NCBI GenBank assembly: GCA_023440965.1 | Contig: JAEZRC010000003.1 | Coordinates: forward strand, 186,001 to 250,000 | Length of the DNA stretch: 64,000 bases | Origin: Bacillota bacterium | Lineage (GTDB): Bacteria > Bacillota > Clostridia > Oscillospirales > Ruminococcaceae | Reading direction: 5' to 3' | Shown here: piece by piece, positions 1 through 8,771 of the stretch | Position numbering within the stretch: position 1 is the stretch's first letter | Layout: each line of letters starts with the position of its first letter | Program-made: the position numbers and the translations under genes | The notes under the pieces: generated by a model | What the model saw: the letters and a program-made list of their open reading frames with translations, nothing else | Told to the model about the DNA's origin: nothing | Database searches by the model: none

Positions 1-102
1 AAAAATTTTAAAAAGGTATAGCATTTTGACGATAAATGTGGTAAAATTAAAACAATAGGTATATAATAACAACGTGATACTCTTTTGTCGGGAGGTTGTT
101 TT

Positions 103-426
103 ATGAAGCTTGTCCACGCAATCATTAATAATGATGACAGCCATGCAGTTGCATCCGCTTTCACAAAAAATGGTTTTCAGGCAACAAAACTCGCATCAAC
201 AGGCGGGTTTCTTATGGCTGGGAACACCACATTTCTTCTTTGTGTTGAAGATGATAAGGTCGATGACCTTATTGAAGTTATAAGAAAGCACAGCCGCAAG
301 AGAAAACAGTTTGTTCCGTCGGCTACTTCTTATGGAGTAGGAACATACACATCATTCCCTGTTGAGGTTTCTATAGGTGGTGCGACGATTTTCGTGACAA
401 ACATTGAGAGATTTGAAAAGGTTTAG
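103..426 (+). CDS. darA: Cyclic-di-AMP receptor, DarA/PstA (YaaQ) family
   Basis: A small PII-like trimeric protein of 107 residues that in Firmicutes binds cyclic-di-AMP in the cytoplasm; its downstream target is generally unclear. The sequence shows the family pattern: the start MKLVHAIINNDD, a glycine-rich TGGFLMAGN loop near residues 33-41, and the closing GGATIFVTNIERFEKV. Its length matches the usual 107-110. I start at ATG 103, because GGGAGG lies at 90-95, rather than at the in-frame TTG at 85. It is followed at once by holB and then ricT, the order seen around yaaQ in Bacillus, which supports the call. Confidence 0.93.
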   Translation: MKLVHAIINNDDSHAVASAFTKNGFQATKLASTGGFLMAGNTTFLLCVEDDKVDDLIEVIRKHSRKRKQFVPSATSYGVGTYTSFPVEVSIGGATIFVTNIERFEKV

Positions 427-430
427 TACT

Positions 431-1417
431 ATGTCAGAAAATTTGTTTAAAATCTATGCAAATAATAATGTATTAAACACGCTCACTTCTATGATTAGCA
501 GTGGGCGTTTGTCACAAGCATTCCTTTTATTCGGACAGACTGGTTTGGGTAAGAAGACTATTGCACGATATATGGCAGCAAAAATGCTTTGCGAAGATGA
601 AAACAACTCGCCCTGCGGACAATGTAAAAGCTGTAGGATGATTGAACATAATTCTCATCCAGATGTACAATGGATTACCATTAATGACAATGCAAAGGCT
701 TTTGGCGTGGACAACCTTAGAAAGCTAAGTGTTGACGCTGCAATTATGCCGAATGAAGGTGACAGAAAGGTTTATATTCTTGCAGATTGCGATAGTATGA
801 GTCCTCTTGCACAGAATGCTTTGTTAAAGCTTATTGAAGAACCGCCTGAGCATGCTTATTTTATTTTTACGGCGACTTCAAAAGCCGTATTTTTACCTAC
901 GATAATTTCACGAGTAATTTCTTTTGGCGTGGCTGAGGTTTCACGCGATGAATGCAGACAAGCCCTTGCTGATAATGGTATTACCGATGAAAATTTAATT
1001 AATGAGGCTCTTGAGGCATTCGGCACTAACATAGGAATGTGCCTTTCATTTATAAATGATGATGAGCTGAAGAATGCAGTTAGTATTGCAAAAACTATAA
1101 CAGATAGCATAGCAAACTTATCTGAATATAATTTAATTAAGGAACTTTTCCGCCTTGACCGGAACAAACTACTTGCAAAAGAAGTTTTCAGCCTTATGTA
1201 TTCAATTATAAGGGACAGCTCAGCAATAAGACTTAGCAACGACTGCCTTGTGGGTTGTTATAAATCAGGCTCACAAAAGCTTTCAAATATCCTGACATTA
1301 AAACAGGCAAATGAAATATACAGGGTTTTCACTAATGCTGATACAAAGCTTGATCAAAACGCAAATTTATCATTGACATTAACTGATATATGCTCAGAAA
1401 TAAAAACTATAATATAG
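431..1417 (+). CDS. holB: DNA polymerase III delta' subunit
   Basis: Clamp-loader subunit of the replicative polymerase, 328 residues, cytoplasmic AAA+ fold. Visible features are a Walker A-like GQTGLGKK at residues 35-42, a four-cysteine zinc module (Cys 54, 62, 65, 68), an ALLKLIEEPPEHAYFIFTA stretch and the SRVISF sensor region, all typical of delta'. I choose ATG 431, five bases after the darA stop codon, with AAAAGG just upstream inside darA; a longer open frame from 404 would overlap darA and has no ribosome site. Short spacing suggests a darA-holB-ricT operon. Confidence 0.93.
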   Translation: MSENLFKIYANNNVLNTLTSMISSGRLSQAFLLFGQTGLGKKTIARYMAAKMLCEDENNSPCGQCKSCRMIEHNSHPDVQWITINDNAKAFGVDNLRKLSVDAAIMPNEGDRKVYILADCDSMSPLAQNALLKLIEEPPEHAYFIFTATSKAVFLPTIISRVISFGVAEVSRDECRQALADNGITDENLINEALEAFGTNIGMCLSFINDDELKNAVSIAKTITDSIANLSEYNLIKELFRLDRNKLLAKEVFSLMYSIIRDSSAIRLSNDCLVGCYKSGSQKLSNILTLKQANEIYRVFTNADTKLDQNANLSLTLTDICSEIKTII

Positions 1418-1436
1418 AAAAGAGGAATGCAGAAAA

Positions 1437-2303
1437 ATGACTGAAATAATAGGAGTCAGATTTAAAAGTGTCGGGAAAATATATTATTTCTCACCGAACG
1501 GTTTTAAAATAGATATAGGACAGAATGTAATAGTTGAAACTGCACGAGGCGTCGAGTGTGGTGAGGTTGTTATGGCAAACCGTATGGTTGAAGACAGCCA
1601 GCTCATGAATTCGTTAAAATCTGTCATGAGAATTGCGACATCCGAGGACATGAAGATTGTTGAAGAAAATATAAAGAAAGAAAAAGAAGCATTCAAAATT
1701 TGTAATGAAAAGATTGTTTATCATAAGCTTGATATGAAGCTTATTGATGTTGAATGCACTTTTGATAATAACAAGCTTCTGTTTTATTTCTCATCAGAAA
1801 ACAGAGTTGACTTCAGGGAGCTTGTTAAGGACTTAGCATCAGTTTTCCGTACAAGAATTGAACTTAGACAGATAGGTGTCCGTGATGAAGCTAAAATGCT
1901 CGGCGGTCTCGGAATCTGCGGACGAGCTTTCTGCTGTAATACTTTCCTTGGTGAATTCCAGCCGGTATCTATTAAAATGGCAAAGGAGCAAGGCTTGTCA
2001 CTGAATCCTGCAAAAATATCAGGAACCTGTGGAAGGCTTATGTGTTGCTTGAAATACGAACAGGACAGCTACGAGGCATTGCTCAAAATCACACCAAAGG
2101 TAGGTGCATATGTTTCAACACCTGACGGAAAAGGATATGTTGAGGAAGTAAACCTCCTCACCGGTATGCTTAAGGTTAAACCTGAAAACAGTGATGCACC
2201 AGCAGTCTTATTCAACAAGGATAATGTATCTTTAATTAAAGATGCTGTAATAAAATTAAACAGGGATGAAATCAACGCTCTCAAGGGCCTTGAGGATAAA
2301 TAA
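1437..2303 (+). CDS. ricT: PSP1-domain protein RicT (YaaT family)
   Basis: A 288-residue protein of the PSP1/RicT family. In Bacillus it joins RicA and RicF in an Fe-S complex that affects RNase Y-dependent mRNA processing, sporulation and competence. The PSP1 core is plain: GVRFKSVGKIYYF at the start, then a cysteine-rich stretch LGGLGICGRAFCCN and SGTCGRLMCCLKYEQD carrying the cluster-ligand cysteines. The C-terminal third is a small beta-rich domain. It follows holB by 19 bases and has a GAGGA ribosome site, matching the conserved Firmicutes arrangement. Confidence 0.92.
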   Translation: MTEIIGVRFKSVGKIYYFSPNGFKIDIGQNVIVETARGVECGEVVMANRMVEDSQLMNSLKSVMRIATSEDMKIVEENIKKEKEAFKICNEKIVYHKLDMKLIDVECTFDNNKLLFYFSSENRVDFRELVKDLASVFRTRIELRQIGVRDEAKMLGGLGICGRAFCCNTFLGEFQPVSIKMAKEQGLSLNPAKISGTCGRLMCCLKYEQDSYEALLKITPKVGAYVSTPDGKGYVEEVNLLTGMLKVKPENSDAPAVLFNKDNVSLIKDAVIKLNRDEINALKGLEDK

Positions 2304-2321
2304 CAATAGCGGGAGGATATA

Positions 2322-3164
2322 ATGGCAGACGTTATCAACATGAAAAGAGCAGGAAAAATGGGTACAGCAAAAATCGTTGGATTTTCAGTACTCGGTTTAA
2401 TTATAATTATTATACTATTCAATACTTTTTTCTCAGTAAAAGCAGGACATACGGGAGTCGTCACAACCTTTGGGAAAGTAAGTGATACAGTTCTTACTGA
2501 AGGACTTCACGTTAAAGTTCCTTTTGTTCAGCAGGTTGTTCTGGTTGACAATAGAGTTTTAAAGTCAGAATCTAAATGCATCAGTGCTTCAAAAGACTTG
2601 CAGACTATTTCAAGTGTTATTGCACTTAACTACAAGGTTTCAAATGCAAAATCAGCTGAACTTTATAAGAATGTAGGTGTTGATTATCAGAATACAATCA
2701 TTACACCGACTATTCAGGACAGTGTAAAGGCTATTACAGCAAAATTTACAGCAGAAGAACTTATCACAAACAGACAGGCTGTAGGACAGGAAATGCGTGA
2801 ACTTGTTGCACAGAAGCTTGAAAGCTACGGCGTGCTTGTTGATAATTTTAATATAATAAATTTTGAATTCAGTAAGGAATTCGATGCAGCTATTGAAGCA
2901 AAGCAGACTGCAGAGCAAAATGCATTAAAGGCTCAGCAGGATCTTGCAAGAATTAAGGTTGAAGCTCAGCAGAAAATTGAACAGGCGAAGGCAGAGGCAG
3001 AGGCTTATAGATTAAAAAGTCAGCAAATTACGCGTGAAATGATTCTTATGGAATACATAAATAAATGGGACGGAAAACTCCCGACAGTTGCTTCTGACGG
3101 AACAACAATGATAGACATCAGCGAACTTTTGAAAGAAAAGCAGACAACAAAGACTAATCCGTAA
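2322..3164 (+). CDS. SPFH/Band 7 (prohibitin-like) membrane protein
   Basis: A 280-residue prohibitin-family protein. It has one N-terminal membrane helix (about residues 18-38, IVGFSVLGLIIIIILFNTFF), then a Band 7 domain beginning GHTGVVTTFGKVSDTVLTEGLHVKVPF, and a long charged helical segment rich in Ala, Glu, Gln and Lys (about 180-250) that should form a coiled coil. Family members scaffold membrane microdomains or restrain the FtsH protease; no FtsH partner is nearby, so the exact role is open. A GGGAGGA ribosome site precedes ATG 2322, 18 bases after ricT, so it is probably in the same transcript. Confidence 0.88.
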   Translation: MADVINMKRAGKMGTAKIVGFSVLGLIIIIILFNTFFSVKAGHTGVVTTFGKVSDTVLTEGLHVKVPFVQQVVLVDNRVLKSESKCISASKDLQTISSVIALNYKVSNAKSAELYKNVGVDYQNTIITPTIQDSVKAITAKFTAEELITNRQAVGQEMRELVAQKLESYGVLVDNFNIINFEFSKEFDAAIEAKQTAEQNALKAQQDLARIKVEAQQKIEQAKAEAEAYRLKSQQITREMILMEYINKWDGKLPTVASDGTTMIDISELLKEKQTTKTNP

Positions 3165-3180
3165 CAGAAAGGCGACTATA

Positions 3181-3501
3181 ATGGCAATTGATAATAGAGT
3201 ATATCCTTTTTTTGATGAAGATGAAATTAAACAAAACGGGCTTGTTCTTATGCTACTTGCTCAAAATACATTGCTTGAACGAATGAATGCGACAATAAGT
3301 GAAGAAAAGCAGATGACAAAGGAAAGTTTTTTCACTGTTCTTGAAAATTCAGGGGAACTTCGTGAAATGTTACGCGAAGCAGTTGAAGCTGGCATAAAAT
3401 CTATTGACTGGGACCATTGTCATGATGTAGCTATTGCAAAATCTGTTGCGCGTGAACAGGTTGACGCTGAAAAGCGACGTGAAAACATAACACATTTGTA
3501 A
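3181..3501 (+). CDS. Small acidic protein of unknown function
   Basis: A 106-residue soluble, mostly helical protein that I do not recognise. It has no membrane segment or signal peptide and no obvious metal or nucleotide motif; the composition is rich in Glu, Lys and Met. AGAAAGGCGA upstream of ATG 3181 is an acceptable ribosome site, and the gene follows the SPFH gene by 16 bases and precedes a strong terminator, so it is probably the last gene of the darA operon. Its placement suggests a partner of the SPFH protein, but that is only inference. Confidence 0.6.
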   Translation: MAIDNRVYPFFDEDEIKQNGLVLMLLAQNTLLERMNATISEEKQMTKESFFTVLENSGELREMLREAVEAGIKSIDWDHCHDVAIAKSVAREQVDAEKRRENITHL

Positions 3502-3505
3502 AAAA

Positions 3506-3540
3506 TGCTCTCTGTAACACTTTGCAGAGAGCAAATTTTG
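3506..3540 (+). terminator. Intrinsic terminator ending the darA-holB-ricT operon
   Basis: TGCTCTCTG (3506-3514) pairs perfectly with CAGAGAGCA (3525-3533), with a 10-base loop and AATTTT after it. It lies five bases past the stop codon of the small unknown gene. Confidence 0.85.
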
Positions 3541-3553
3541 AATACTTTTGAGA

Positions 3554-3582
3554 TTGACAACAGTATAGCTTTGTAATATAAT
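3554..3582 (+). promoter_or_regulatory. Consensus sigma-A promoter for the BspA-like gene
   Basis: TTGACA at 3554-3559 and TATAAT at 3577-3582 with a 17-base spacer, both hexamers perfect. It sits between the terminator of the upstream operon and the start codon at 3620, so it must serve the leucine-rich-repeat gene. Confidence 0.88.
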
Positions 3583-3619
3583 GTAAACGCTTAAAAAAGT
3601 AGAAAGCGACGGGAATTTT

Positions 3620-5047
3620 ATGATAACTAAAAAACTTACAAAATCATTGTGCTCATTATTGATGATATTTGTACTTGCATCTTTATTTTTACCTGAATTC
3701 AACAATGTATCAGCACAGGCCAATCCTGAACTAAGATATTCTGTTCTCAATGATGGAGTAAGAATTGAAGGGTTTAAGGATTCGTTCTATCAGGGTGAGT
3801 CAGTAACAATCCCTTCAGAAATTGAAGGCAAAAAGGTTACGTCAATAAACAACAAGGCTTTTATGGGAAGAAAAGCCTTAAAGAAAGTTGTGCTTCCTGA
3901 TACTATTACTGCCATTGGCAGTAATGCATTCAATGATTGCTCTGAACTTAAGGAAATAAACATTCCTGCGAGCGTGAAAACAATAGGCGATTTTGCATTT
4001 TATATGTGCAAGTCGCTTGAGAGTTTTATAGTTCCAAATGGAATAAAAGAAATTAAGGAAAATACATTTGCATACTGTGAAAGTATAAAAAGCATTACTC
4101 TCCCTGATGGGTTAATAACAATTAATAAGAATGCTTTTGATTTCTGTACTTTGCTGACAGAAATAAACATTCCTTCAAGCGTTACCTTAATAGGTGACCA
4201 GGCATTTAGTAACAACCAATCACTTGAATCTATTGTAATTCCTGACAGTGTCAAGAATATTGGCGAAATGGTATTTAAGGATTGTGGAAAGCTGAAGCAA
4301 GTTACATTGTCAAATAATATCTCTACACTTAAAAGAGGGATATTTAAGCATTGCAGTAGTCTTGAAGAACTTAAAATACCTGATAGTGTAAAGGTTATAG
4401 AAAACGGTGTTTTTGAGGGATGCAGCAGCATAAAAACAATTTCATTCTCAAAGAATGTACGAACAATAGCGAATGGATGTCTTGTTGATTGTGTAAAGCT
4501 TGAAAAAATTGAGGTAGATGTCAAAAACGATAAATTTCACAGTAAGGATGGCGTACTCTTCAATTCAATTAACAAGGAGCTTATTTATTATCCATCAGCA
4601 AAGTCAGATAAAAAATATGATATTCCTGATGATGTACATGGAATAGCTGCTTATGCTTTTTATAATGTAAAAGCATTGACAAGCGTCAGAATACCTAAAA
4701 ACGTTTCATACATTGCTCGTAATGCTTTTGAGCCTGCACCAAATGAGATACTTATAGCTGCTGATTCACCTGCAACAAAATATGCAAAAAAGTATTTCAC
4801 AAAATATTCTGTGTATGATAACAAAACAGGAAAAACAAAAAACATAAACAAAAATTTTATTCTTTACATATCTATAGCGATTGTTGTGTTACTCTTAGCT
4901 GCGCTCATAGTGTATAAAAAGCTTATAGTAAAGAAGCTAAAGCTAAAGGCTTCAGTGGATAAAGAACAAGTATCTGATAAATCTCCGATAGCTGAAACAG
5001 AACTGATGGTGGATTACAAGCAACTAACAGAACAAAAAACTGAATAA
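3620..5047 (+). CDS. BspA-type leucine-rich-repeat surface protein with C-terminal membrane anchor
   Basis: A 475-residue exported protein. It has an N-terminal signal peptide (about residues 1-32, ending VSA), then a run of LRR_5/BspA-type repeats from about 50 to 400 of the form 'F..C..L..I.IP.SV..IG..AF', one membrane helix near 411-431 (LYISIAIVVLLLAALIVY) and a 40-residue charged cytosolic tail. Such repeats usually mediate adhesion or protein binding outside the cell. Unlike many family members it has no LPXTG sorting signal or dockerin and is held by the helix. It stands alone between a perfect promoter and a strong terminator. Confidence 0.88.
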   Translation: MITKKLTKSLCSLLMIFVLASLFLPEFNNVSAQANPELRYSVLNDGVRIEGFKDSFYQGESVTIPSEIEGKKVTSINNKAFMGRKALKKVVLPDTITAIGSNAFNDCSELKEINIPASVKTIGDFAFYMCKSLESFIVPNGIKEIKENTFAYCESIKSITLPDGLITINKNAFDFCTLLTEINIPSSVTLIGDQAFSNNQSLESIVIPDSVKNIGEMVFKDCGKLKQVTLSNNISTLKRGIFKHCSSLEELKIPDSVKVIENGVFEGCSSIKTISFSKNVRTIANGCLVDCVKLEKIEVDVKNDKFHSKDGVLFNSINKELIYYPSAKSDKKYDIPDDVHGIAAYAFYNVKALTSVRIPKNVSYIARNAFEPAPNEILIAADSPATKYAKKYFTKYSVYDNKTGKTKNINKNFILYISIAIVVLLLAALIVYKKLIVKKLKLKASVDKEQVSDKSPIAETELMVDYKQLTEQKTE

Positions 5048-5057
5048 GTTTCAAAAT

Positions 5058-5087
5058 AAAAAAATCAGCCATAAGGCTGATTTTTTT
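5058..5087 (+). terminator. Intrinsic terminator after the BspA-like gene
   Basis: Seven As and TCAGCC (5058-5070) pair with GGCTGA and seven Ts (5075-5087) around an ATAA tetraloop: a classic terminator that can act on either strand. Confidence 0.92.
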
Positions 5088-5178
5088 GCTCACAGCTTGA
5101 ACTATTAATCTTTAATATTGTAAATTATAATATTATATGGTAATATATTGTCGTAATAAATTGTATAGGAGTGAGCTT

Positions 5179-6285
5179 TTGGAGAAAACTCTGAATATTA
5201 TTAAGAAGGAAGCAGTTCTTGTAATTGCTTCATTAGCAGCATTAATAACAGTATTTATTGTTCCTCCTGATATAAAATATTTAGATTATTTTAATATGCA
5301 CGTTCTCGTTATGCTATTCTGCCTTATGGCAGTTGTACAGGGACTTGTAAGATCGGGACTTTTTGATATTCTATCGGTCAAGGCACTTAAGTTATGCAAA
5401 AGCACAAAGCTTCTTGCAATAATACTTGTTAATATTGTCTTTTTCTCATCAATGTTCGTCACAAACGATGTTTCGCTTATAATTTTTGTTCCTTTTACTT
5501 TGGGAATTCTATCTGGATTAAGACAGCGTGATATAATATTTGTTATAGTAATGGAGACTATTGCCGCTAATCTCGGTAGTATGGCAATGCCTTTTGGAAG
5601 TCCACATAATCTTTTTATTTATTCGTTCTACAAGCTTAATTTCATGGAATTTTTCAAGGTGGTTTTCCCTGTAAGTATAGCAGGTTATGTTGTAATAATG
5701 CTACTAATGTACTTTTCAAAAATAATGAACGGTCAACGTGAAGTCAATTCAATAGTAACTCAACATGATAGCAAAAGAATAATTATTAACCTTGCACTTT
5801 TTGTTTTCTGCGTATTAAGCGTTTTAAGGATTATTCCAATGCTTGTATGCCTTGGGGTTGTTGTAGTATGTATACTTATAAGTGATTTTAAAATTTTCAG
5901 GAAGATTGATTACAGCCTCCTTGCGACATTTGTTGCATTTTTTATCTTTGTTGGTAATATAGGACGAATTGAAGTCATCACCAAGGCATTAGAACACCTT
6001 ATGGATAAGAGTGTATTTGTTGTAACACTTATTGCAAGTCAATGTATAAGCAATGTTCCTGCATCAGTAATGCTTTCAGATTTCACTGACAACTCAAAAG
6101 AAATACTTCTTGGTGCAAATATCGGCGGACTCGGAACAATTATTGCTTCACTTGCAAGTCTTATCTCCTTCAAGCTTTATGCAAAAAGCGAAGAAGCTAA
6201 CAAGCCAAGCTTCATTGGCATATTCACATTTTATAATATAGTAGTAATGGCACTTATGATTGCTTTCACTGCAATAATTTATTAA
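5179..6285 (+). CDS. Ion-transporter superfamily permease (ArsB/NhaD/CitT-like, SLC13 type)
   Basis: A polytopic membrane protein of 368 residues with about ten hydrophobic helices. The segment FVTNDVSLIIFVPFTLGIL and the later SQCISNVPASVMLSDF are the two re-entrant-loop motifs of the ion-transporter superfamily, with LGSMAMPFGSPHNLFIY between them. Such proteins move anions or dicarboxylates, or exchange sodium for protons; the substrate cannot be told from sequence. It is shorter than the usual 420-450 residues. I start at TTG 5179, with AGGAGTGAG at 5168-5175 well placed, rather than at the upstream in-frame ATG, which lacks a ribosome site. Confidence 0.8.
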   Translation: MEKTLNIIKKEAVLVIASLAALITVFIVPPDIKYLDYFNMHVLVMLFCLMAVVQGLVRSGLFDILSVKALKLCKSTKLLAIILVNIVFFSSMFVTNDVSLIIFVPFTLGILSGLRQRDIIFVIVMETIAANLGSMAMPFGSPHNLFIYSFYKLNFMEFFKVVFPVSIAGYVVIMLLMYFSKIMNGQREVNSIVTQHDSKRIIINLALFVFCVLSVLRIIPMLVCLGVVVVCILISDFKIFRKIDYSLLATFVAFFIFVGNIGRIEVITKALEHLMDKSVFVVTLIASQCISNVPASVMLSDFTDNSKEILLGANIGGLGTIIASLASLISFKLYAKSEEANKPSFIGIFTFYNIVVMALMIAFTAIIY

Positions 6286-6314
6286 TATAAACAAAGTACA
6301 GAAGGAGTTTTATT

Positions 6315-6986
6315 ATGACGAAAATTCTTCTTGTTGAGGATGATAAAAGCATTGCCAGGAATCTTACTGACTTTTTAAAAAGTGAAGGATATAGAGTTCA
6401 TTCTGTAAGCGGACAGGCAGCTGCTATTGCTGAAGTTGAAAAGAATCATTATGATTTATTGTTACTTGATATTTCACTTGCTGACGGGAACGGCTTTGCA
6501 GTATGCTCTGCGGTGAAGTCAATATCAGATACTCCTGTAATATTCCTCACAGCATCAGGTGATGAATTCAGCGTCGTAACAGGACTTGATATGGGTGCTG
6601 ATGATTATATAAACAAGCCTTTTAGACCTCGAGAGCTCCTTTCAAGAATCAAGAATGTCCTTCGCCGATGCAATAGTGGTAATACTACCCTTGAGCATGA
6701 TAAAATAAAAATTGATACAGTAAAAGGCGTTGTAACAAATGACGGGAAGGAAATCTTCCTCTCAGCACTTGAATACAAGCTGATCTTAGTTTTTTTCAAC
6801 AATAAGGGTGCGGTACTTTCAAGAAGCCGGCTTCTTGAAGAAATATGGGATATCGCTGGGGAATTTGTAAATGATAACACATTGACAGTTTATATCAAAC
6901 GCCTTAGGGATAAAATTGAGGATGATCCACAGAATCCAACCTTTATAAAAACTATAAGAGGTCTTGGATATAAGGTCGGTGATTAA
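6315..6986 (+). CDS. OmpR/PhoB-family response regulator
   Basis: A 223-residue two-domain response regulator. The receiver domain has the acidic pocket Glu8-Asp9-Asp10, the phospho-acceptor Asp52 in LLLLDISLADG, a Thr in FLTAS and a Lys in INKPFRP. The C-terminal winged helix (about 125-223) ends TFIKTIRGLGYKVGD as expected. AGAAGGAG precedes the ATG. The kinase begins at the next base after its stop codon, so the pair is co-translated. Its target is probably the ABC transporter just downstream, inferred from position. Confidence 0.93.
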   Translation: MTKILLVEDDKSIARNLTDFLKSEGYRVHSVSGQAAAIAEVEKNHYDLLLLDISLADGNGFAVCSAVKSISDTPVIFLTASGDEFSVVTGLDMGADDYINKPFRPRELLSRIKNVLRRCNSGNTTLEHDKIKIDTVKGVVTNDGKEIFLSALEYKLILVFFNNKGAVLSRSRLLEEIWDIAGEFVNDNTLTVYIKRLRDKIEDDPQNPTFIKTIRGLGYKVGD

Positions 6987-7994
6987 ATGTCTTTTATTAA
7001 TAGCCCTGAAATTAAATTAAACATACTCTTATGTTCAATCGCAGGTATAGTCCTGACTTTTATTGGCTTTATAATAAGTATTCCTTGCGGAATTATGGTT
7101 GCAATAACAGTTTTGGCTTTTTCGGCTTATCATTTTATTGCAACATATAATAGATACATGAAAATAAATGCATTAAGTCGAGAGATTGACGGAATTCTTC
7201 ACGGCAAGGATAAAATCAACCTCAGCGAGTATTCGGAGGGTGAGCTGGCAATATTAAATAATGAAGTTCAGAAGCTTACTTTAACATTAAAGCAACAGGC
7301 ATCTGATTTAAAAAAAGACAAGATTTATCTTGCAGATTCTATTGCTGATATTTCACACCAGATAAGGACTCCACTCACATCAATAAATCTTATAACGTCA
7401 ATGCTTTTAAAGCAGGATATAACAGAAGAAAAACGCAGAGAGCTTTTAAAACAGCTTGAGGTACTGCTTTCAAGAATTGACTGGCTTATCTCATCACTTC
7501 TTAAAATGTCAAAGCTTGATGCAGGTACTGCTAATATTCAGCACGAAAGAGTGAGTGTTTCAGAGCTTATTCGTTATTCAGCCGAGTCTGTGCTTATCCC
7601 GATGGAACTAAGACAGCAAAAGCTGACTATAAATATGAACGGCGATGAGTCTTACACAGGCGACCTTAGGTGGACAGTTGAAGCAGTTGAAAACATCCTG
7701 AAAAACTGTATGGAGCATACTCCTGTCGGCGGTGAAATCAAGGTAGATGTTTGTGAAAACGCAATTTATACAGAGATAGTAATTTCCGATAACGGTTGCG
7801 GTATAGCAAAAGAGGACCTGATGCATCTTTTTGAAAGATTTTATAAGGGCAAGGACTCAGGTGAGCAGAGTGTCGGTATAGGACTTGCTCTTGCGAGAAT
7901 GATTATTACAAACCAGAATGGTACAATAAAGGCTGAAAATCAACGCACTGGTGGGGCATTATTCAGAATAAGATTTTATAAAGGGGCTGTATAG
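6987..7994 (+). CDS. Intramembrane-sensing sensor histidine kinase
   Basis: A 335-residue kinase with two N-terminal membrane helices (about 11-32 and 34-54) joined by almost no extracellular loop, then a linker, a HisKA domain with phospho-acceptor His124 in SIADISHQIRTPLTS, and an HATPase domain with N, G1 and G2 boxes (NCMEHTP, DNGCGI, GIGLALARMI). Lack of a sensor domain together with an adjacent FtsX-type ABC transporter fits the BceS-like class, where the transporter itself reports peptide antibiotics or cell-envelope stress. It follows the regulator with no gap. Confidence 0.9.
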   Translation: MSFINSPEIKLNILLCSIAGIVLTFIGFIISIPCGIMVAITVLAFSAYHFIATYNRYMKINALSREIDGILHGKDKINLSEYSEGELAILNNEVQKLTLTLKQQASDLKKDKIYLADSIADISHQIRTPLTSINLITSMLLKQDITEEKRRELLKQLEVLLSRIDWLISSLLKMSKLDAGTANIQHERVSVSELIRYSAESVLIPMELRQQKLTINMNGDESYTGDLRWTVEAVENILKNCMEHTPVGGEIKVDVCENAIYTEIVISDNGCGIAKEDLMHLFERFYKGKDSGEQSVGIGLALARMIITNQNGTIKAENQRTGGALFRIRFYKGAV

Positions 7995-8005
7995 TCCCTT
8001 TTTTA
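7981..8005 (+). terminator. Terminator overlapping the kinase stop codon
   Basis: AAGGGGCT (7981-7988) pairs with AGTCCCTT (7993-8000), one G-T wobble, loop GTAT, followed by a T run. The kinase stop codon lies inside it, so the regulator-kinase pair and the ABC genes look like separate transcripts. Confidence 0.7.
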
Positions 8006-8090
8006 AGTGACGTTTTTGTTATGAAAAAGTCACCGAGGAGTCATATTGACAATATATAATAAACTCATAAACTTAAAAAGGAGAATATTT

Positions 8091-8771
8091 ATGGAGATTT
8101 TAAAAGTAGAAAATCTTTCAAAAACATATGGCTCAGGTGACAATGTAGTAAAAGCACTTGACAATGTATCATTTTCAATTGAAAAGGGACAGTTCGTGGC
8201 TATCATAGGGCCTTCAGGCTCAGGTAAGTCAACATTATTACATATTCTCGGTGGAGTTGACAAGCCGACATCAGGTAAGGTATTTATGGACGGAAACGAT
8301 GTATATGCTCAGAATGAAGAACAGCTTGCAATATTCCGCCGTCGTCAGGTCGGGCTTATATATCAGTTCTATAATCTTATCCCTGTACTTAACGTTATTG
8401 AGAATATTACACTTCCTGTTCTTATGGATTCAAGGAAAGTCAATGATGAGCGCCTTAAGGAACTTCTTTCAACTCTCGGACTTGAAGGGAGAGAAAATCA
8501 TCTTCCGAATCAGCTCTCAGGTGGTCAGCAACAGCGTGTTTCAATAGGTCGTGCCTTGATGAACGCACCGGCAGTAGTTCTCGCTGATGAGCCAACAGGA
8601 AATCTTGATTCAAAGAGTAGTCAGGAAATTGTTGAACTATTAAAGCTTTCGAATAAAAAATACAATCAGACATTGATTGTAATAACCCATGACGAAAATA
8701 TCGCATTGCAGGCAGATCGTATTATTGCTATCGGCGACGGAAAAATCACTCGTGATGAGGTGATAAGATAA
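8091..8771 (+). CDS. ABC transporter ATP-binding protein (MacB/BceA type)
   Basis: A 226-residue ATPase of the class that pairs with FtsX-domain permeases. Walker A GPSGSGKST is at about 40-48, the Q loop is in YQFYNLIP, the signature LSGGQQQR starts at 142, Walker B VVLADEP at 162-168, the D loop GNLDS follows, and the H-loop is in VITHDE. I use ATG 8091 with AAAAGGAGA at 8076-8084; an upstream ATG in frame has no ribosome site. The permease start overlaps its stop codon by one base. It powers export or removal of a substrate by the permease, probably a peptide. Confidence 0.94.
   Translation: MEILKVENLSKTYGSGDNVVKALDNVSFSIEKGQFVAIIGPSGSGKSTLLHILGGVDKPTSGKVFMDGNDVYAQNEEQLAIFRRRQVGLIYQFYNLIPVLNVIENITLPVLMDSRKVNDERLKELLSTLGLEGRENHLPNQLSGGQQQRVSIGRALMNAPAVVLADEPTGNLDSKSSQEIVELLKLSNKKYNQTLIVITHDENIALQADRIIAIGDGKITRDEVIR

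Noticed and set aside
62..67. TATAAT as the -10 box for the darA operon
   Set aside because: No acceptable -35 at 16-18 bases, and it leaves a very short leader; the true promoter may lie left of the window.
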